Below are positions 25,636 to 34,969 of a stretch of 64,000 nucleotides of DNA, piece by piece. This DNA is from Brasilonema angustatum HA4187-MV1. Its GTDB lineage: Bacteria; Cyanobacteriota; Cyanobacteriia; Cyanobacteriales; Nostocaceae. The DNA is taken from contig JAHHGV010000046.1 of the NCBI GenBank assembly GCA_019359695.1, forward strand, positions 1 to 64,000, written 5' to 3'. Numbering within the stretch: position 1 is the first letter of the stretch; every line of letters begins with the position of its first letter. Below the pieces are notes generated by a model. It was given only the letters and a program-made list of their open reading frames with translations. It was not told the DNA's origin and did no database searches. The translations under genes and the position numbers were made by a program.

Positions 25636-26736
25636 ATGCATTTGAAAGATAAGTTTGAATTCTGGAAACATCAACGTATTACTCGTCGTTCAGCGTTATT
25701 TGCCCTTGGCTATAGTTTAGTGTTATCTAGTACACTGTTCAGTTGCAGTACACCAGAGAATAATACTCAAAAACAGGCCGCCTCATCTACATCTAATACA
25801 GTCAATACAGCTAGCAGTAGCACCAATAAAGTAGTAAGAATTGTACGTTCTAAACAACTTACTGCACTGGCAGTTTTAGAAAAGCAAGGCAATCTCGAAA
25901 AAAGGTTAGAATTCCTAGGATATAAAGTAGAATGGCCTGAATTTGTTGCTGGACCACAACAATTAGAAGCCTTTAATGCAAACGGGCTTGACATTGCCTT
26001 AACCGCTGAATCACCCCCTGTATTTGCCCAAGCAGCTGGGACACCCCTTGTTTACTTGGCTGCTAATTCCACTGATGGTAAATCAATTTCGCTTTTAGTT
26101 CCTGTCAACTCTACAGTGAAAAGTGTCAAAGATTTAAAAGGTAAAAAAGTTGCTTTTCAAAAAGCATCTATTGGTCATTACCTTCTACTCAAAGCTTTAG
26201 AAAAAGAAGGACTAAAACTCACTGATGTGCAGTCAGTTTACCTAACACCTCCAGATGCAAATGTGGCATTCAGTCAAGGCAAAGTGGATGCCTGGTTTAT
26301 CTGGGAGCCATTTGTAACCAGAAATGAGCAAAAGAAAATCGGTCGTGTTCTGATAGATGGTAGTAATGGTTTGCGGGATAGTAACAACTTTTTCTCTACA
26401 ACACGCAAGTTTTATCAGGAAAATCCACAAGTGATTAAAGTATTTTTGGAGGAACTACAGAAAGCACAAGTTTGGTCAAAAAATCACCCAAAAGAAATTG
26501 CACAATTACTTGCTCCAATAACTCAATTAGATCCTCCTATATTAGAGAAAATGCATAGTAAGTATGATTTTGCATTGGAACCAATCAATGAGAAAATCAT
26601 TACAAAGCAACAACAAGTGGCAGACAAATGGTACAGCCAGGGACTGATACCCAAAAAGGTGAATGTCAGAGACGACTTTTTGTTACCTGAAGAATATACC
26701 AAAATCACACCTCAAGAAGTCCTAGCTAAACAGTAG
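25636..26736 (+). CDS. SsuA-like ABC transporter substrate-binding lipoprotein 3
   Basis: A 366-residue sulfonate-type binding protein. The N-terminus has TRRSALFALG followed by a lipobox (STLFSC, Cys near residue 38); the RR pair gives it a Tat-like look. Mature features are GPQQLEAFNANGLDIALTAE then SPPVFAQAAGT, DLKGKKVAFQKASIGHYLLL and AWFIWEPFVTR. It is close to lipoprotein 2. A GAGGT ribosome-binding site precedes the ATG. It lies between the monooxygenase and the methyltransferase-permease pair, and so is the most likely dedicated partner of SsuB and SsuC. Confidence 0.9.
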   Translation: MHLKDKFEFWKHQRITRRSALFALGYSLVLSSTLFSCSTPENNTQKQAASSTSNTVNTASSSTNKVVRIVRSKQLTALAVLEKQGNLEKRLEFLGYKVEWPEFVAGPQQLEAFNANGLDIALTAESPPVFAQAAGTPLVYLAANSTDGKSISLLVPVNSTVKSVKDLKGKKVAFQKASIGHYLLLKALEKEGLKLTDVQSVYLTPPDANVAFSQGKVDAWFIWEPFVTRNEQKKIGRVLIDGSNGLRDSNNFFSTTRKFYQENPQVIKVFLEELQKAQVWSKNHPKEIAQLLAPITQLDPPILEKMHSKYDFALEPINEKIITKQQQVADKWYSQGLIPKKVNVRDDFLLPEEYTKITPQEVLAKQ

Positions 26737-26767
26737 CTATCTTTATAAATTTTGAATCTTCGTACAT

Positions 26768-27580
26768 ATGACCACAATTCCTATTTATGATCCAACTTTA
26801 TTTAAAGGCGCAGCTTGGTACTATGCCCGCTATAGACCCCAGTATCCGCCTGTTTTGTTTGATTTGCTGACAGAGAAATTTCAATTGGATGGTCAAGGAA
26901 GACTGCTGGACTTAGGGTGTGGTGCAGGGTTGATTGCGATTCCTCTGCGCGATCGCTTTCAAGAAGTCATAGGTTTAGATCCCGATCCAGATATGCTTCA
27001 ACAAGCACAACAACAAGCAGCAGCAGCGGGAGCAACAAATATTAGTTGGGTACAAGAACGAGCAGAAAACATTTCTCCTGCTGCTGGTAAATTTAAATTA
27101 GTGACTATTGGTAGGGCTTTTCACTGGATGCAGCGAGAATTGGTACTAGAACGCATATACAATCTACTTTCTGATGATGGTGGTGTTGCTATTATCAAAA
27201 CTTACGAAGACCCTTGGAATAGTGAGCATCCGTGGAAAAAAACAGCAATTTCAGTTGTCAAACGTTGGTTAGGTGAACAGCGTCGCACAGGTCAGAATGG
27301 TAACGGTGTATGGCAACCTTTAGCAGTTTCTCATGAAGAAATTTTGGCTAAATCAGCCTTCCCACGTCAAGCAAATTTTGAAGTCAAATATAAAAAATAT
27401 TGGACAATTGATACCTACATTGGCTATCTCTATTCTACAGCTTTTTGTCTTCCTTCTTTTATTGGAGAAAACCGCCATAAATTTGAGGCTGATTTAAAAG
27501 AATCTCTTCTACAGGTTGAACCTTCAGGAACATTTACAGAAGAGTTACCTATTAGTGTTATTGCTAGTTGGAAAAGTTAG
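26768..27580 (+). CDS. class I SAM-dependent methyltransferase
   Basis: A 270-residue methyltransferase starting 31 bp after the SsuA gene. Motif I is LLDLGCGAGLIAIPL near residue 44; the strand-2 acidic residue is in VIGLDPDPDM; post motifs include WVQERAENISPAAGKFKLVT and IGRAFHWMQ. The pattern is that of the trans-aconitate methyltransferase-like group. It lies within the sulfonate import operon, so an S- or carboxyl-methylation of an imported compound is conceivable, but the substrate is unknown. Confidence 0.83.
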   Translation: MTTIPIYDPTLFKGAAWYYARYRPQYPPVLFDLLTEKFQLDGQGRLLDLGCGAGLIAIPLRDRFQEVIGLDPDPDMLQQAQQQAAAAGATNISWVQERAENISPAAGKFKLVTIGRAFHWMQRELVLERIYNLLSDDGGVAIIKTYEDPWNSEHPWKKTAISVVKRWLGEQRRTGQNGNGVWQPLAVSHEEILAKSAFPRQANFEVKYKKYWTIDTYIGYLYSTAFCLPSFIGENRHKFEADLKESLLQVEPSGTFTEELPISVIASWKS

Positions 27581-27640
27581 TTTCTCAAAACAATTTTTAG
27601 TAGGTTAGTAAAACTTAAGTCACAAAATTAACATTATCCT

Positions 27641-28489
27641 ATGAAAATTATCTCTTCTACTCAGAATAAATTACCATCAAATCAGACAATAAAAAAACAT
27701 AAATTTAAATCAAAAATTTTAAAAAATCGCCAAGTTCAGTCTTTGATTCCTTGGTTAGTACCTATACTCATAATTGTGTTTTGGCAGTTATTTTCTTCTA
27801 TAGGCTTAATTCCAACCCGGATTTTACCTTCGCCTTTAAGTGTTGTCGGTGCTGCTATTAATTTAACAAAGACAGGCGAACTATTTAGAAATATCAGCAT
27901 TAGTGCCACAAGAGCAATTTCGGGATTTTTACTTGGTGGAAGTATTGGGTTTCTCTTGGGTTTACTCAATGGAATCTCTCCCACTGCGGAAAAGTTATTA
28001 GATACTTCTATTCAAATGCTACGTAATATTCCTAATTTAGCATTAATTCCTTTGGTCATTTTGTGGTTTGGTATTGGTGATGAAGCTAGATTATTTCTTG
28101 TCTCTTTGGGTGTTATGTTTCCCATTTATTTAAATACTTTTCATGGAATTCGTAGTGTCGATCCAGGATTAATTGAGATGGGAAAAGTCTATGGCTTAAG
28201 TACCTGGGGTTTATTCTGGCGAATTATTCTTCCTGGGGCATTGTCCTCTATTTTGGTGGGTGTCCGTTTTTCTTTAGGTATCATGTGGTTGACACTCATT
28301 GTTGCTGAGACAATAGCCGCTGATTCTGGTATTGGTTACATGGCAATGAACGCCAGAGAATTTATGCAAACAGATGTTGTTGTATTGAGCATTTTGCTAT
28401 ATGCCTTGTTCGGTAAATTAGCAGATGTTATCGCTAGAGCCTTGGAAAATTACTGGTTGCAATGGAATCCTAATTATTCTAGATCTTAG
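27641..28489 (+). CDS. ssuC: sulfonate ABC transporter permease
   Basis: A 282-residue inner-membrane permease with about six helices. The EAA loop is EMGKVYGLSTWGLFWRIILP followed by GALSSILVGVRFSLG, and IPNLALIPLVILWFGIGDEA and TIAADSGIGYMAMNAREFMQ are typical of the SsuC/TauC/NrtB group. It is 60 bp downstream of the methyltransferase and ends the operon at a strong terminator. It is the only importer permease in the window. Confidence 0.92.
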   Translation: MKIISSTQNKLPSNQTIKKHKFKSKILKNRQVQSLIPWLVPILIIVFWQLFSSIGLIPTRILPSPLSVVGAAINLTKTGELFRNISISATRAISGFLLGGSIGFLLGLLNGISPTAEKLLDTSIQMLRNIPNLALIPLVILWFGIGDEARLFLVSLGVMFPIYLNTFHGIRSVDPGLIEMGKVYGLSTWGLFWRIILPGALSSILVGVRFSLGIMWLTLIVAETIAADSGIGYMAMNAREFMQTDVVVLSILLYALFGKLADVIARALENYWLQWNPNYSRS

Positions 28490-28503
28490 ATAACGTGATA
28501 AAC

Positions 28504-28546
28504 AAGCTCCGCGACTTCGAGCGAAAAGTCGCGGAGCTTTGTTTTT
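28504..28546. terminator. bidirectional Rho-independent terminator
   Basis: A perfect 14-bp stem AAGCTCCGCGACTT and AAGTCGCGGAGCTT with an 8-base loop, then TGTTTTT. It lies between the convergent ssuC and the persulfide dioxygenase fusion gene, and upstream A-rich sequence (AAACA on the complementary reading) would serve the other strand. Confidence 0.85.
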
Positions 28547-28569
28547 CAAATTTGATAGTCCAATGCAAC

Positions 28570-30699
28570 TCAAACTTTGCCACCATGTTGATTTGCAGGT
28601 ACAGCTTCTGACATTTTTTTAGGATAGGGCAGGTTCAAGTTATCCATTAACACCATGAACTGGCTGCGGCTGTGTCCAGCAAATCGGGGATTCCAGCGCT
28701 TTTCTTCACCAATCGTAGACACTGTTTGTCCCTGGTAGTCGTGACCAGGATATACCAAGGTATCATCTGGTAAGGTGAATAGCTTCTGGGTAACAGCGTC
28801 ATACAGCAATCCAGCATCACCGCTTTGGAAGTCGGTACGACCGCAGCCCCGGATAAATAGCGCATCTCCGGTTAACAAGTGAGTATTATTAACCAGGTAA
28901 GCCATATGAGTGTCGGTGTGTCCAGGAGTCGCGATCGCCTGAATTTGTACATTGCCTATATGTAGCATCTTTCCATCGGCAATATAGCTGTCTGCACAAG
29001 TCGTCTGGGCATTCTCAGGCATGATACTTAGACAACCTGTTAGACCCTTAAGTTGTCTTGTCCCAGTGATGTGATCAGCATGGATGTGAGTTTCCAGACA
29101 GTAGCGCAGGGTTAGCCCCAATTCTCGTAATATTTGAATGTCACGTTCAAATTGCTCTGATACAGGATCTACCAGAATAGCTTCTTTGGTTTGTGGATCG
29201 GCAATCAAGTATGTGTAGGTACTCGACTCTTTATCAAACAGTTGACGAAATAGCATGGCTGGTTTTGGAGCAAACCAATTTTCAATAACAGCATAAGGTA
29301 TAGGACTCAGAGATTTCAGTAAATCTTGTGCCAAATTCGCGGCTTGAACACGAATTTCCGGCACAGCAGTAGTTTCCCAAAGATTGCCCTTGCGCGGTGT
29401 CCCTAGTGTATACAGTAGTTCAGAAGCTTTCCCATCTGCATCCAGCAGCGCACCATTGACAGCAGTGTCAATTCCTATTGATAGAACATTAGGACGAATC
29501 AGGCGTTGTTCTTGAAGGCTGGCGAGTAATGGATGCTGTAAAGAGCGATAATTACAGTTTGAGCCTGTGCAGTTAATAATTCGGTTAACCTCTAAAACAA
29601 TCTTTGCCTGTGTTTCTCGTTCCCTAATAGTCACAGTTAATTTATTATCAAACTGCTGACAAGTTTGAATCCGTCCTGCATAGTAGCTTAGTTGACCAGA
29701 TTCCTCCGCAGCATCCAGCACATCAGCAATTTCCGGGGCAATTAGGTGGCGGTGAACTTCCCAATAAGCCTTAATGTGGCGTAGAAATCTTTTTTGTTCT
29801 TTTAAGGGGAGTATTTGCCAAATTTCTTGAGTAACCGGACGAAGTGCATCGATAACTGCCCGCCAGTCAAGTCCATGATCATCCGCTGTTCGCACTTGCT
29901 GACGTACTAAATGCAGGAGTTCTCGTGCAGTTTTTGGTGCAGTCTCTAAATCAATAAATGTGGGATAAGGAATTGTTGATTTGTGACTACACGGCTTCAA
30001 TCCATGACGAGAAACTGCATGGATTTTTCCTTGAAATCCTTTGGCGTGCAAGGCAACAACAGCATCTACCATCGTCAGCCCGCTTCCAATCAACAGAATA
30101 GAATCTTCTGGGTTTAAGTCGGCGATCGCCTGACTCGACCAAGCATCTCTAATATTGTCATTGTGGTTTTCCACACACGCAACTGGTTTTGGTAGAGATG
30201 CGGGGAAATTACCCAACGCCAGCACAGCCTTTTGAACGTACAAAGACTCACCGCTACTCAGTTTGACGATGACATTATCGCTTTTGTTTTCAATGGCGAT
30301 TGCTTCATCGACAATTCGCTCTAACATTACATAAGCTGGGGCGTTTGCCTCTGCTTCGGTCAAAGTCGCCTGCACATAATCCCCATAAACCTTACGTGGA
30401 ACGAAGGTGGACGCCTTCACCTCTTCATGTCCGTTTCTATACAACCAGTTCAAAAAGTGATTTGGTTCATCAGGAAATGCGCTCATTTTACCTGCTGGAA
30501 CGTTAAGCAAATGACATTCAACTGGGGTACCGTAAGCAACTCCTCTGCCCACTTCTTGATTGCGTTCAATTAACTTAATGAACAGTGGCATGGTTGCTTT
30601 TCGCATAATATTTGCTGCCACCAGAGAACCACTTAAGCCGCCACCAATGATAGCAATCGCAGAAGGAGAAATAGTTAAATTCATCATACAGTTATTCAT
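28570..30699 (-). CDS. FAD/NAD(P)-binding enzyme fused to ETHE1-type persulfide dioxygenase
   Basis: A 709-residue fusion. Residues 1 to about 460 form an FAD/NAD(P)-binding module (IAIIGGGLSGSLVAANIMRK, GRGVAYGTPVECHLLNVPAG, SILLIGSGLTMVDAVVAL). Residues about 475-700 are a metallo-beta-lactamase domain of the ETHE1 persulfide dioxygenase group, with THIHADH at 537-543, TPGHTD (His594), TGDALFIRGCGRTDF (Asp612) and YPGHDYQG (His653). ETHE1 oxidises glutathione persulfide to sulfite. The N-terminal module may generate or reduce a sulfur intermediate, so the fusion could channel sulfane sulfur. Both halves look intact. Starts at 30699, 30687 or 30684 are possible. The joint function is inferred. 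Confidence 0.85.
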   Translation of the reverse strand: MNNCMMNLTISPSAIAIIGGGLSGSLVAANIMRKATMPLFIKLIERNQEVGRGVAYGTPVECHLLNVPAGKMSAFPDEPNHFLNWLYRNGHEEVKASTFVPRKVYGDYVQATLTEAEANAPAYVMLERIVDEAIAIENKSDNVIVKLSSGESLYVQKAVLALGNFPASLPKPVACVENHNDNIRDAWSSQAIADLNPEDSILLIGSGLTMVDAVVALHAKGFQGKIHAVSRHGLKPCSHKSTIPYPTFIDLETAPKTARELLHLVRQQVRTADDHGLDWRAVIDALRPVTQEIWQILPLKEQKRFLRHIKAYWEVHRHLIAPEIADVLDAAEESGQLSYYAGRIQTCQQFDNKLTVTIRERETQAKIVLEVNRIINCTGSNCNYRSLQHPLLASLQEQRLIRPNVLSIGIDTAVNGALLDADGKASELLYTLGTPRKGNLWETTAVPEIRVQAANLAQDLLKSLSPIPYAVIENWFAPKPAMLFRQLFDKESSTYTYLIADPQTKEAILVDPVSEQFERDIQILRELGLTLRYCLETHIHADHITGTRQLKGLTGCLSIMPENAQTTCADSYIADGKMLHIGNVQIQAIATPGHTDTHMAYLVNNTHLLTGDALFIRGCGRTDFQSGDAGLLYDAVTQKLFTLPDDTLVYPGHDYQGQTVSTIGEEKRWNPRFAGHSRSQFMVLMDNLNLPYPKKMSEAVPANQHGGKV

Positions 30700-31481
30700 A
30701 GGATGTAAGACTTACTTATTGATATAAGTTATGTTGCTGAGTTCAACAATTTCTGATTTATCGAAACTCAGTCAAGCTTAGAGATATATGCTTATTTTTC
30801 TTTAATCAGTGTCAGCAAAATCAACTTCTATAGTTTGGGAATAGGAACATCAAACAAGCTAGTCAAATATATGAACTATGCTGTTTGCTGTATATCTACA
30901 ATTTTATAACAGATAAATACTTTTGTGTATTTGTTTGGCACAACACATCTGAAATTATTTTAATCTCCACTTCTACAGGGGAAAAACAGGGAATTAAATT
31001 TGAGTTTCTGATCTCGCAATTTTCGACAATATCAGACAAAAAACAACTGAGACTAGATAAGCCTTTTGGGCTTTTACATAGCTTAAATTCGACAAATTCG
31101 ATGTAAATATTGTGGTTTTCAAAAAATCCTTGAGCTACTCCTCCAGAATAGAAAAATTACCTATTGCATTGTCAAAAAATTCTGACATATAGCAAGCAAT
31201 TTCATATTTAAAAATAAAAAATACTTTTGATAAACGTAGACCCAAGAATATTGCATGAACAGATAGAAATACGATATGCAGAAAAATAAAGTGTATTATG
31301 TGAGACGCTCATTCAAAGACCCGCGTGTCGCTTTGCAACGAGCGCGTCTTTAGGTGATCGCACCCTCATGACAAGATAAAAAGCCGACTTTTCTAAAAAT
31401 AGGCTCTTGACTTCCACATAATACATGAGACACTAATAATTAGATAACCTAAATATACCACTGAGGAAGTGCATTCTACTC
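30700..31481. other. 782-bp AT-rich intergenic region between divergent transcripts
   Basis: No convincing gene is present; a 73-codon frame at 30885-31106 has no recognisable features. CTGAGTT and AACTCAG near 30735-30767 can pair. GTGTATTATGTG (31291-31302) and CACATAATACAT (31415-31426) form an inverted repeat with about 112 bp between, enclosing a GC-rich palindromic stretch (GACGCTC, AGCGCGTC). These may be a small palindromic element or the promoter region of the efflux operon. Confidence 0.4.
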
Positions 31482-32336
31482 GTGACGAAACTGACGCGAA
31501 AAACCGATCGCTTGGAAATGCCTGCCAGCTTTCCAAAATCGGTCATATTGGAAACTCAGGAACTCACGCGCTGCTTTAACAAGTTCACCGCTGTTGATAC
31601 CCTGAATATCTCTGTCACATCTGGAGAAGTATTTGGCTTGCTAGGTCCGAATGGGGCAGGCAAAAGTACAGTCATTAAGATGTTGACAACGCTGCTACCG
31701 CCAAGTGCTGGACGGGCAACTATAGCTGGCTATGATGTAACTCATCAGCAAGGTGCTGTCAGAAGAGTCATCGGCTATGTACCCCAAGCTCTTTCTGCTG
31801 ATGGCAGTCTTACAGGCTATGAAAATCTTTTAATCTTTGCCAAACTGTACGATATTCCCTCTAAACAACGCAGAGAGCGCATTCATGACGTGTTGGCGTT
31901 TATGGGTTTGGAACAAGCAAGCGATCGCCTGGTGAGAAATTACTCTGGTGGCATGATTCGCAAGCTAGAAATTGCCCAATCCATCTTGCATCGACCGCAG
32001 ATTATGTTTCTTGATGAGCCAACAGTCGGACTCGATCCAGTTGCTCGCAGCCAGGTATGGAATCTCATGGAAGAACTTCGTGCAGATTACGGCACAACCA
32101 TATTTTTAACAACCCATTTTTTAGAAGAAGCTGATAGTTTGTGTAACCGCGTAGCAATTATGAATCGGGGTAAAGTGATTGCTACTGGGACACCCAACGA
32201 TTTAAAAACTGCCTTAGGAAAACCAAACACCACCTTGGATGATGTCTTTATTCACTATACAGGGGACGAATTAACGTCAGGAGTTAGTTATCGTGACACA
32301 GCAAAAACCAGACGTAATGCTCGACGGTTGGGTTGA
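31482..32336 (+). CDS. DrrA-type ABC exporter ATP-binding protein
   Basis: A 284-residue ATPase of the daunorubicin-resistance (DrrA) group. Walker A GLLGPNGAGKST is near residue 50, signature YSGGMIRKLEIAQSIL near 165, Walker B IMFLDEPTVGLDP near 180 and H-loop TTHFLEEADSL near 210. The C-terminus TTLDDVFIHYTG is the DrrA tail that docks the permease. The GTG at 31482 follows GAGGAAG; an ATG at 31518 is the alternative. It overlaps the permease gene by 44 bp and heads a four-gene efflux operon (31482-34863). Confidence 0.88.
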   Translation: MTKLTRKTDRLEMPASFPKSVILETQELTRCFNKFTAVDTLNISVTSGEVFGLLGPNGAGKSTVIKMLTTLLPPSAGRATIAGYDVTHQQGAVRRVIGYVPQALSADGSLTGYENLLIFAKLYDIPSKQRRERIHDVLAFMGLEQASDRLVRNYSGGMIRKLEIAQSILHRPQIMFLDEPTVGLDPVARSQVWNLMEELRADYGTTIFLTTHFLEEADSLCNRVAIMNRGKVIATGTPNDLKTALGKPNTTLDDVFIHYTGDELTSGVSYRDTAKTRRNARRLG

Positions 32337-33147
32337 ACCACGACTCAATCGGCGAGAAAGTTTTATTTATGCGATCGCACAATTAGTTAGCAAAACTCTT
32401 GTCTTAGCTGAACTAGAAGTCCGCAAACTCCGCCACGATCCAAGCGATTTGCTCATCCGAGGTGTACAGCCTGCATTATGGCTGTTAGTCTTTGGGCAAG
32501 TTTTCACCCGAACTCGCGCTATTCCTACAGGGAACTTATCTTATTTAGACTTTATGGCTCCCGGTATTCTCGCTCAAAGCGTTCTGTTTGTGGCAATTTT
32601 CACTGGTGGTATGACACTGATTTGGGAGCGAGATTTAGGAATTGTCCAGAAATTGCTCGCTAGTCCCGTACCCCGTGTGGCGATGGTGTTGGGTAAAGCC
32701 GTCGGTTGTGGAGTACGGTGCTTGCCACAAATAGTCATTATTTACGGATTGGTGCTATTGTTAGGTGTCAAGGTTAATCTCAATTTCTTAGCTTTACTCC
32801 AAGTACTGGTAATTGTGCTTTTAGGGGCAGCTTGTTTTTGTGTTTTTTCACTGATCATTGGTTGTCTGGTAAAAAGCCGAGAAAGGTTTACAGGAATTGG
32901 ACAACTAATAACTATGCCGTTGTTTTTTGCCAGTAATGCCATCTATCCCATCTCCCTGATGCCAAAATGGTTGCAGATAATTTCCCACATCAATCCCTTG
33001 ACTTATCAAGTTGATGCTTTACGGGGTACAATGCTAATAAATGGCTCCAGTCTCTATGGATTTGGTCTGGATTGTGCAATTCTCTTGCTAACATTAATAA
33101 GCTTGACTATCATCTGTGGACGACTTTATCCACGGGTAGCGATGTAA
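32293..33147 (+). CDS. ABC-2 type export permease (DrrB-like)
   Basis: A 284-residue membrane protein with an N-terminal cytoplasmic segment and about six helices. Landmarks are PALWLLVFGQVFTRTRAIPT, LDFMAPGILAQSVLF, the elbow helix GMTLIWERDLGIVQKLLASP, and the C-terminal FFASNAIYPISLMPKWLQII with NPLTYQVDALRG. These define ABC-2/DrrB permeases, which export drugs or lipids with a DrrA partner. The GTG start at 32293 overlaps the ATPase gene; an ATG at 32317 is possible. The cargo is unknown. Confidence 0.88.
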   Translation: MTQQKPDVMLDGWVEPRLNRRESFIYAIAQLVSKTLVLAELEVRKLRHDPSDLLIRGVQPALWLLVFGQVFTRTRAIPTGNLSYLDFMAPGILAQSVLFVAIFTGGMTLIWERDLGIVQKLLASPVPRVAMVLGKAVGCGVRCLPQIVIIYGLVLLLGVKVNLNFLALLQVLVIVLLGAACFCVFSLIIGCLVKSRERFTGIGQLITMPLFFASNAIYPISLMPKWLQIISHINPLTYQVDALRGTMLINGSSLYGFGLDCAILLLTLISLTIICGRLYPRVAM

Positions 33148-33167
33148 TCAGGAGAAAAAACAGTCCT

Positions 33168-33629
33168 ATGAAGCTCGGTAAACCCTCTGAAGAATGTGCC
33201 GTTAAGGTAATGGATACGATTCCATTGGTGATGCGGTTTATCCGAGCGGATATGCGTGAGAACAGTGTCGCGTCTCTATCTATACCGCAGTTACGGGCGA
33301 TGCTATTTATCAAACGCAATCCTGGAACCTCTGTTTCGGAAGTTGCAGAACATTTAGGTGTCACTTGTGCTACCGTATCCACAACGACAGAACGGTTAGT
33401 ACAACGTAATTTTATCGAACGCACCGACCATCCCCAAGAGCGGCGGCGGGTGGTTCTCAATCTCACGGATGAGGGCAAGCACCATCTTGAGCAAACCCTC
33501 GCCCAAACTCGCGCTCATATTGCAGACTTGCTAGAAGGTCTGACAGAAGAGGAAATTGCACATATTGAAGAAGGGTTGACTCTACTAAAACATGTCTTCG
33601 ACCGATCCGAAGTTAAAAAAGCTCCTTAA
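33168..33629 (+). CDS. MarR-family transcriptional regulator
   Basis: A 153-residue winged-helix regulator. LRAMLFIKRNPGTSVSEVAE, HLGVTCATVSTTTERLVQRN and the wing RTDHPQERRRVVLNLTDEGK are typical MarR features, ending in a dimerisation helix. The ATG at 33168 follows AGGAG by a proper spacing and is preferred to an upstream frame within the permease gene. It sits between the ABC exporter and the MFS gene, overlapping the latter by 38 bp. It probably represses its own operon and releases it on binding a small ligand. It is the only clear transcription factor in the window. Confidence 0.9.
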   Translation: MKLGKPSEECAVKVMDTIPLVMRFIRADMRENSVASLSIPQLRAMLFIKRNPGTSVSEVAEHLGVTCATVSTTTERLVQRNFIERTDHPQERRRVVLNLTDEGKHHLEQTLAQTRAHIADLLEGLTEEEIAHIEEGLTLLKHVFDRSEVKKAP

Positions 33630-34863
33630 AGCTGAGGCTGTAAAACATGATCCCTTTGCAGCCTTGAGGTTTCGAGACTATCGATTATTTATGATTGGGC
33701 GCGTACTTTTGTTTACGGGTTCACAAATGCAGACTGTGGCAATTGGCTGGGAACTCTACGAGCGTACTGGTTCAGCGCTGGCGTTAGGTGGAGTTGGGCT
33801 GGCGCAAGTCCTGCCCATGATAGCCTTAACTTTGATTGCTGGACACGTAGCAGATCGCCGCAATCGCAAACACACTACTCTACTCTCAATCATGCTGCTA
33901 GTCGTTTGCTCGCTGGCTTTGGCAGTTGTTTCCTATAGTAAAGGCGCAATAGTTTTAGTTTATACTTGCTTGTTCTTTACAGGTGTCGCTAGGGCGTTCT
34001 TGAAGCCTGCCAGCGATGCGTTAATGTGGCATTTAATACCTACGACTGCTTTTACTAATGCTGCCACTTGGAATAGTACTAGCTTTCAGCTCGCAACAGT
34101 CATTGGACCAAGTTTGGGAGGATTTGGGATTGCAGCTTTGGGAAGTGCCACAGGGGTATATGTGTTGGCGGCGATCGCATCAATTTTATGTTTTGCATTC
34201 ACAGCCACGATTAAAGAACAAAAGACCACCTTTGCCAAGGAACCAATTTCGTTAAAAGCACTAGCTGCTGGTGCTGAGTTTGTCTGGCAGAATCAGGTAA
34301 TCTTAGCAGCAATTACTCTAGATATGTTTGCCGTCTTGTTGGGAGGTGCAGTTGCACTACTACCCATCTTTGCCAAGGATATCTTGCATGTCGGTCCAGT
34401 GGAGTTGGGGTATCTACAGGCAGCACATTCGATTGGCGCACTAATTATGGCGGTACTTCTAGCGCATCTGCCACCTTTACGCAAAGCAGGACCAGCTTTA
34501 CTGTGGTCTGTGGTGGGCTTTGGTGTGGTCACGATAATTTTTGGGTTGTCTCGTTTGTTTTGGCTGTCACTGCTGATGTTGGCATTGAGTGGCGCACTAG
34601 ACAGTATTAGCGTTGTCATTCGCCATACTTTAGTTCAAATTCGGACACCTGACTATTTACGCGGTCGAGTGGCTGCCATCAACAGCGTCTTTATCAGTGC
34701 CTCTAATGAGTTGGGAGGATTTGAATCAGGTTTGACTGCTGCTTTGTTTGGTCCAGTCATGTCTGTGGTAGGTGGTGGAATTGGGACGATTGTCGTAGTA
34801 ATGGCGGTGGCTGCGATTTGGCCAGGGATTCGGAAGTTGGGGGCGTTGCATGAGTATGAGTAG
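33592..34863 (+). CDS. MFS exporter (EntS-like)
   Basis: A 423-residue major facilitator with twelve predicted helices. It has RFRDYRLFMIGRVLLFTGSQ near the start, the loop 2-3 signature GHVADRRNRK, and LVQIRTPDYLRGRVAAINSV in the second half, a combination typical of the EntS/MFS_3 group. It overlaps the MarR gene and closes the efflux operon, so the operon pairs an ABC exporter with a second, proton-driven pump. The substrate is unknown. Confidence 0.88.
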   Translation: MSSTDPKLKKLLKAEAVKHDPFAALRFRDYRLFMIGRVLLFTGSQMQTVAIGWELYERTGSALALGGVGLAQVLPMIALTLIAGHVADRRNRKHTTLLSIMLLVVCSLALAVVSYSKGAIVLVYTCLFFTGVARAFLKPASDALMWHLIPTTAFTNAATWNSTSFQLATVIGPSLGGFGIAALGSATGVYVLAAIASILCFAFTATIKEQKTTFAKEPISLKALAAGAEFVWQNQVILAAITLDMFAVLLGGAVALLPIFAKDILHVGPVELGYLQAAHSIGALIMAVLLAHLPPLRKAGPALLWSVVGFGVVTIIFGLSRLFWLSLLMLALSGALDSISVVIRHTLVQIRTPDYLRGRVAAINSVFISASNELGGFESGLTAALFGPVMSVVGGGIGTIVVVMAVAAIWPGIRKLGALHEYE

Positions 34864-34969
34864 TTAGTTTAAGAGTTTTATTATGTTTTTACAGCAATTT
34901 TTGGGATTGATTAAAAATATGTAGAATAATGAGATCAATTTCAGTCAACCTTTAATTGAGGTTTAAAAC

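Noticed and set aside
30885-31106. A 73-codon frame in the gap before the efflux operon
   Set aside because: No ribosome-binding site, no motif, and an AT-rich composition expected of spacer.
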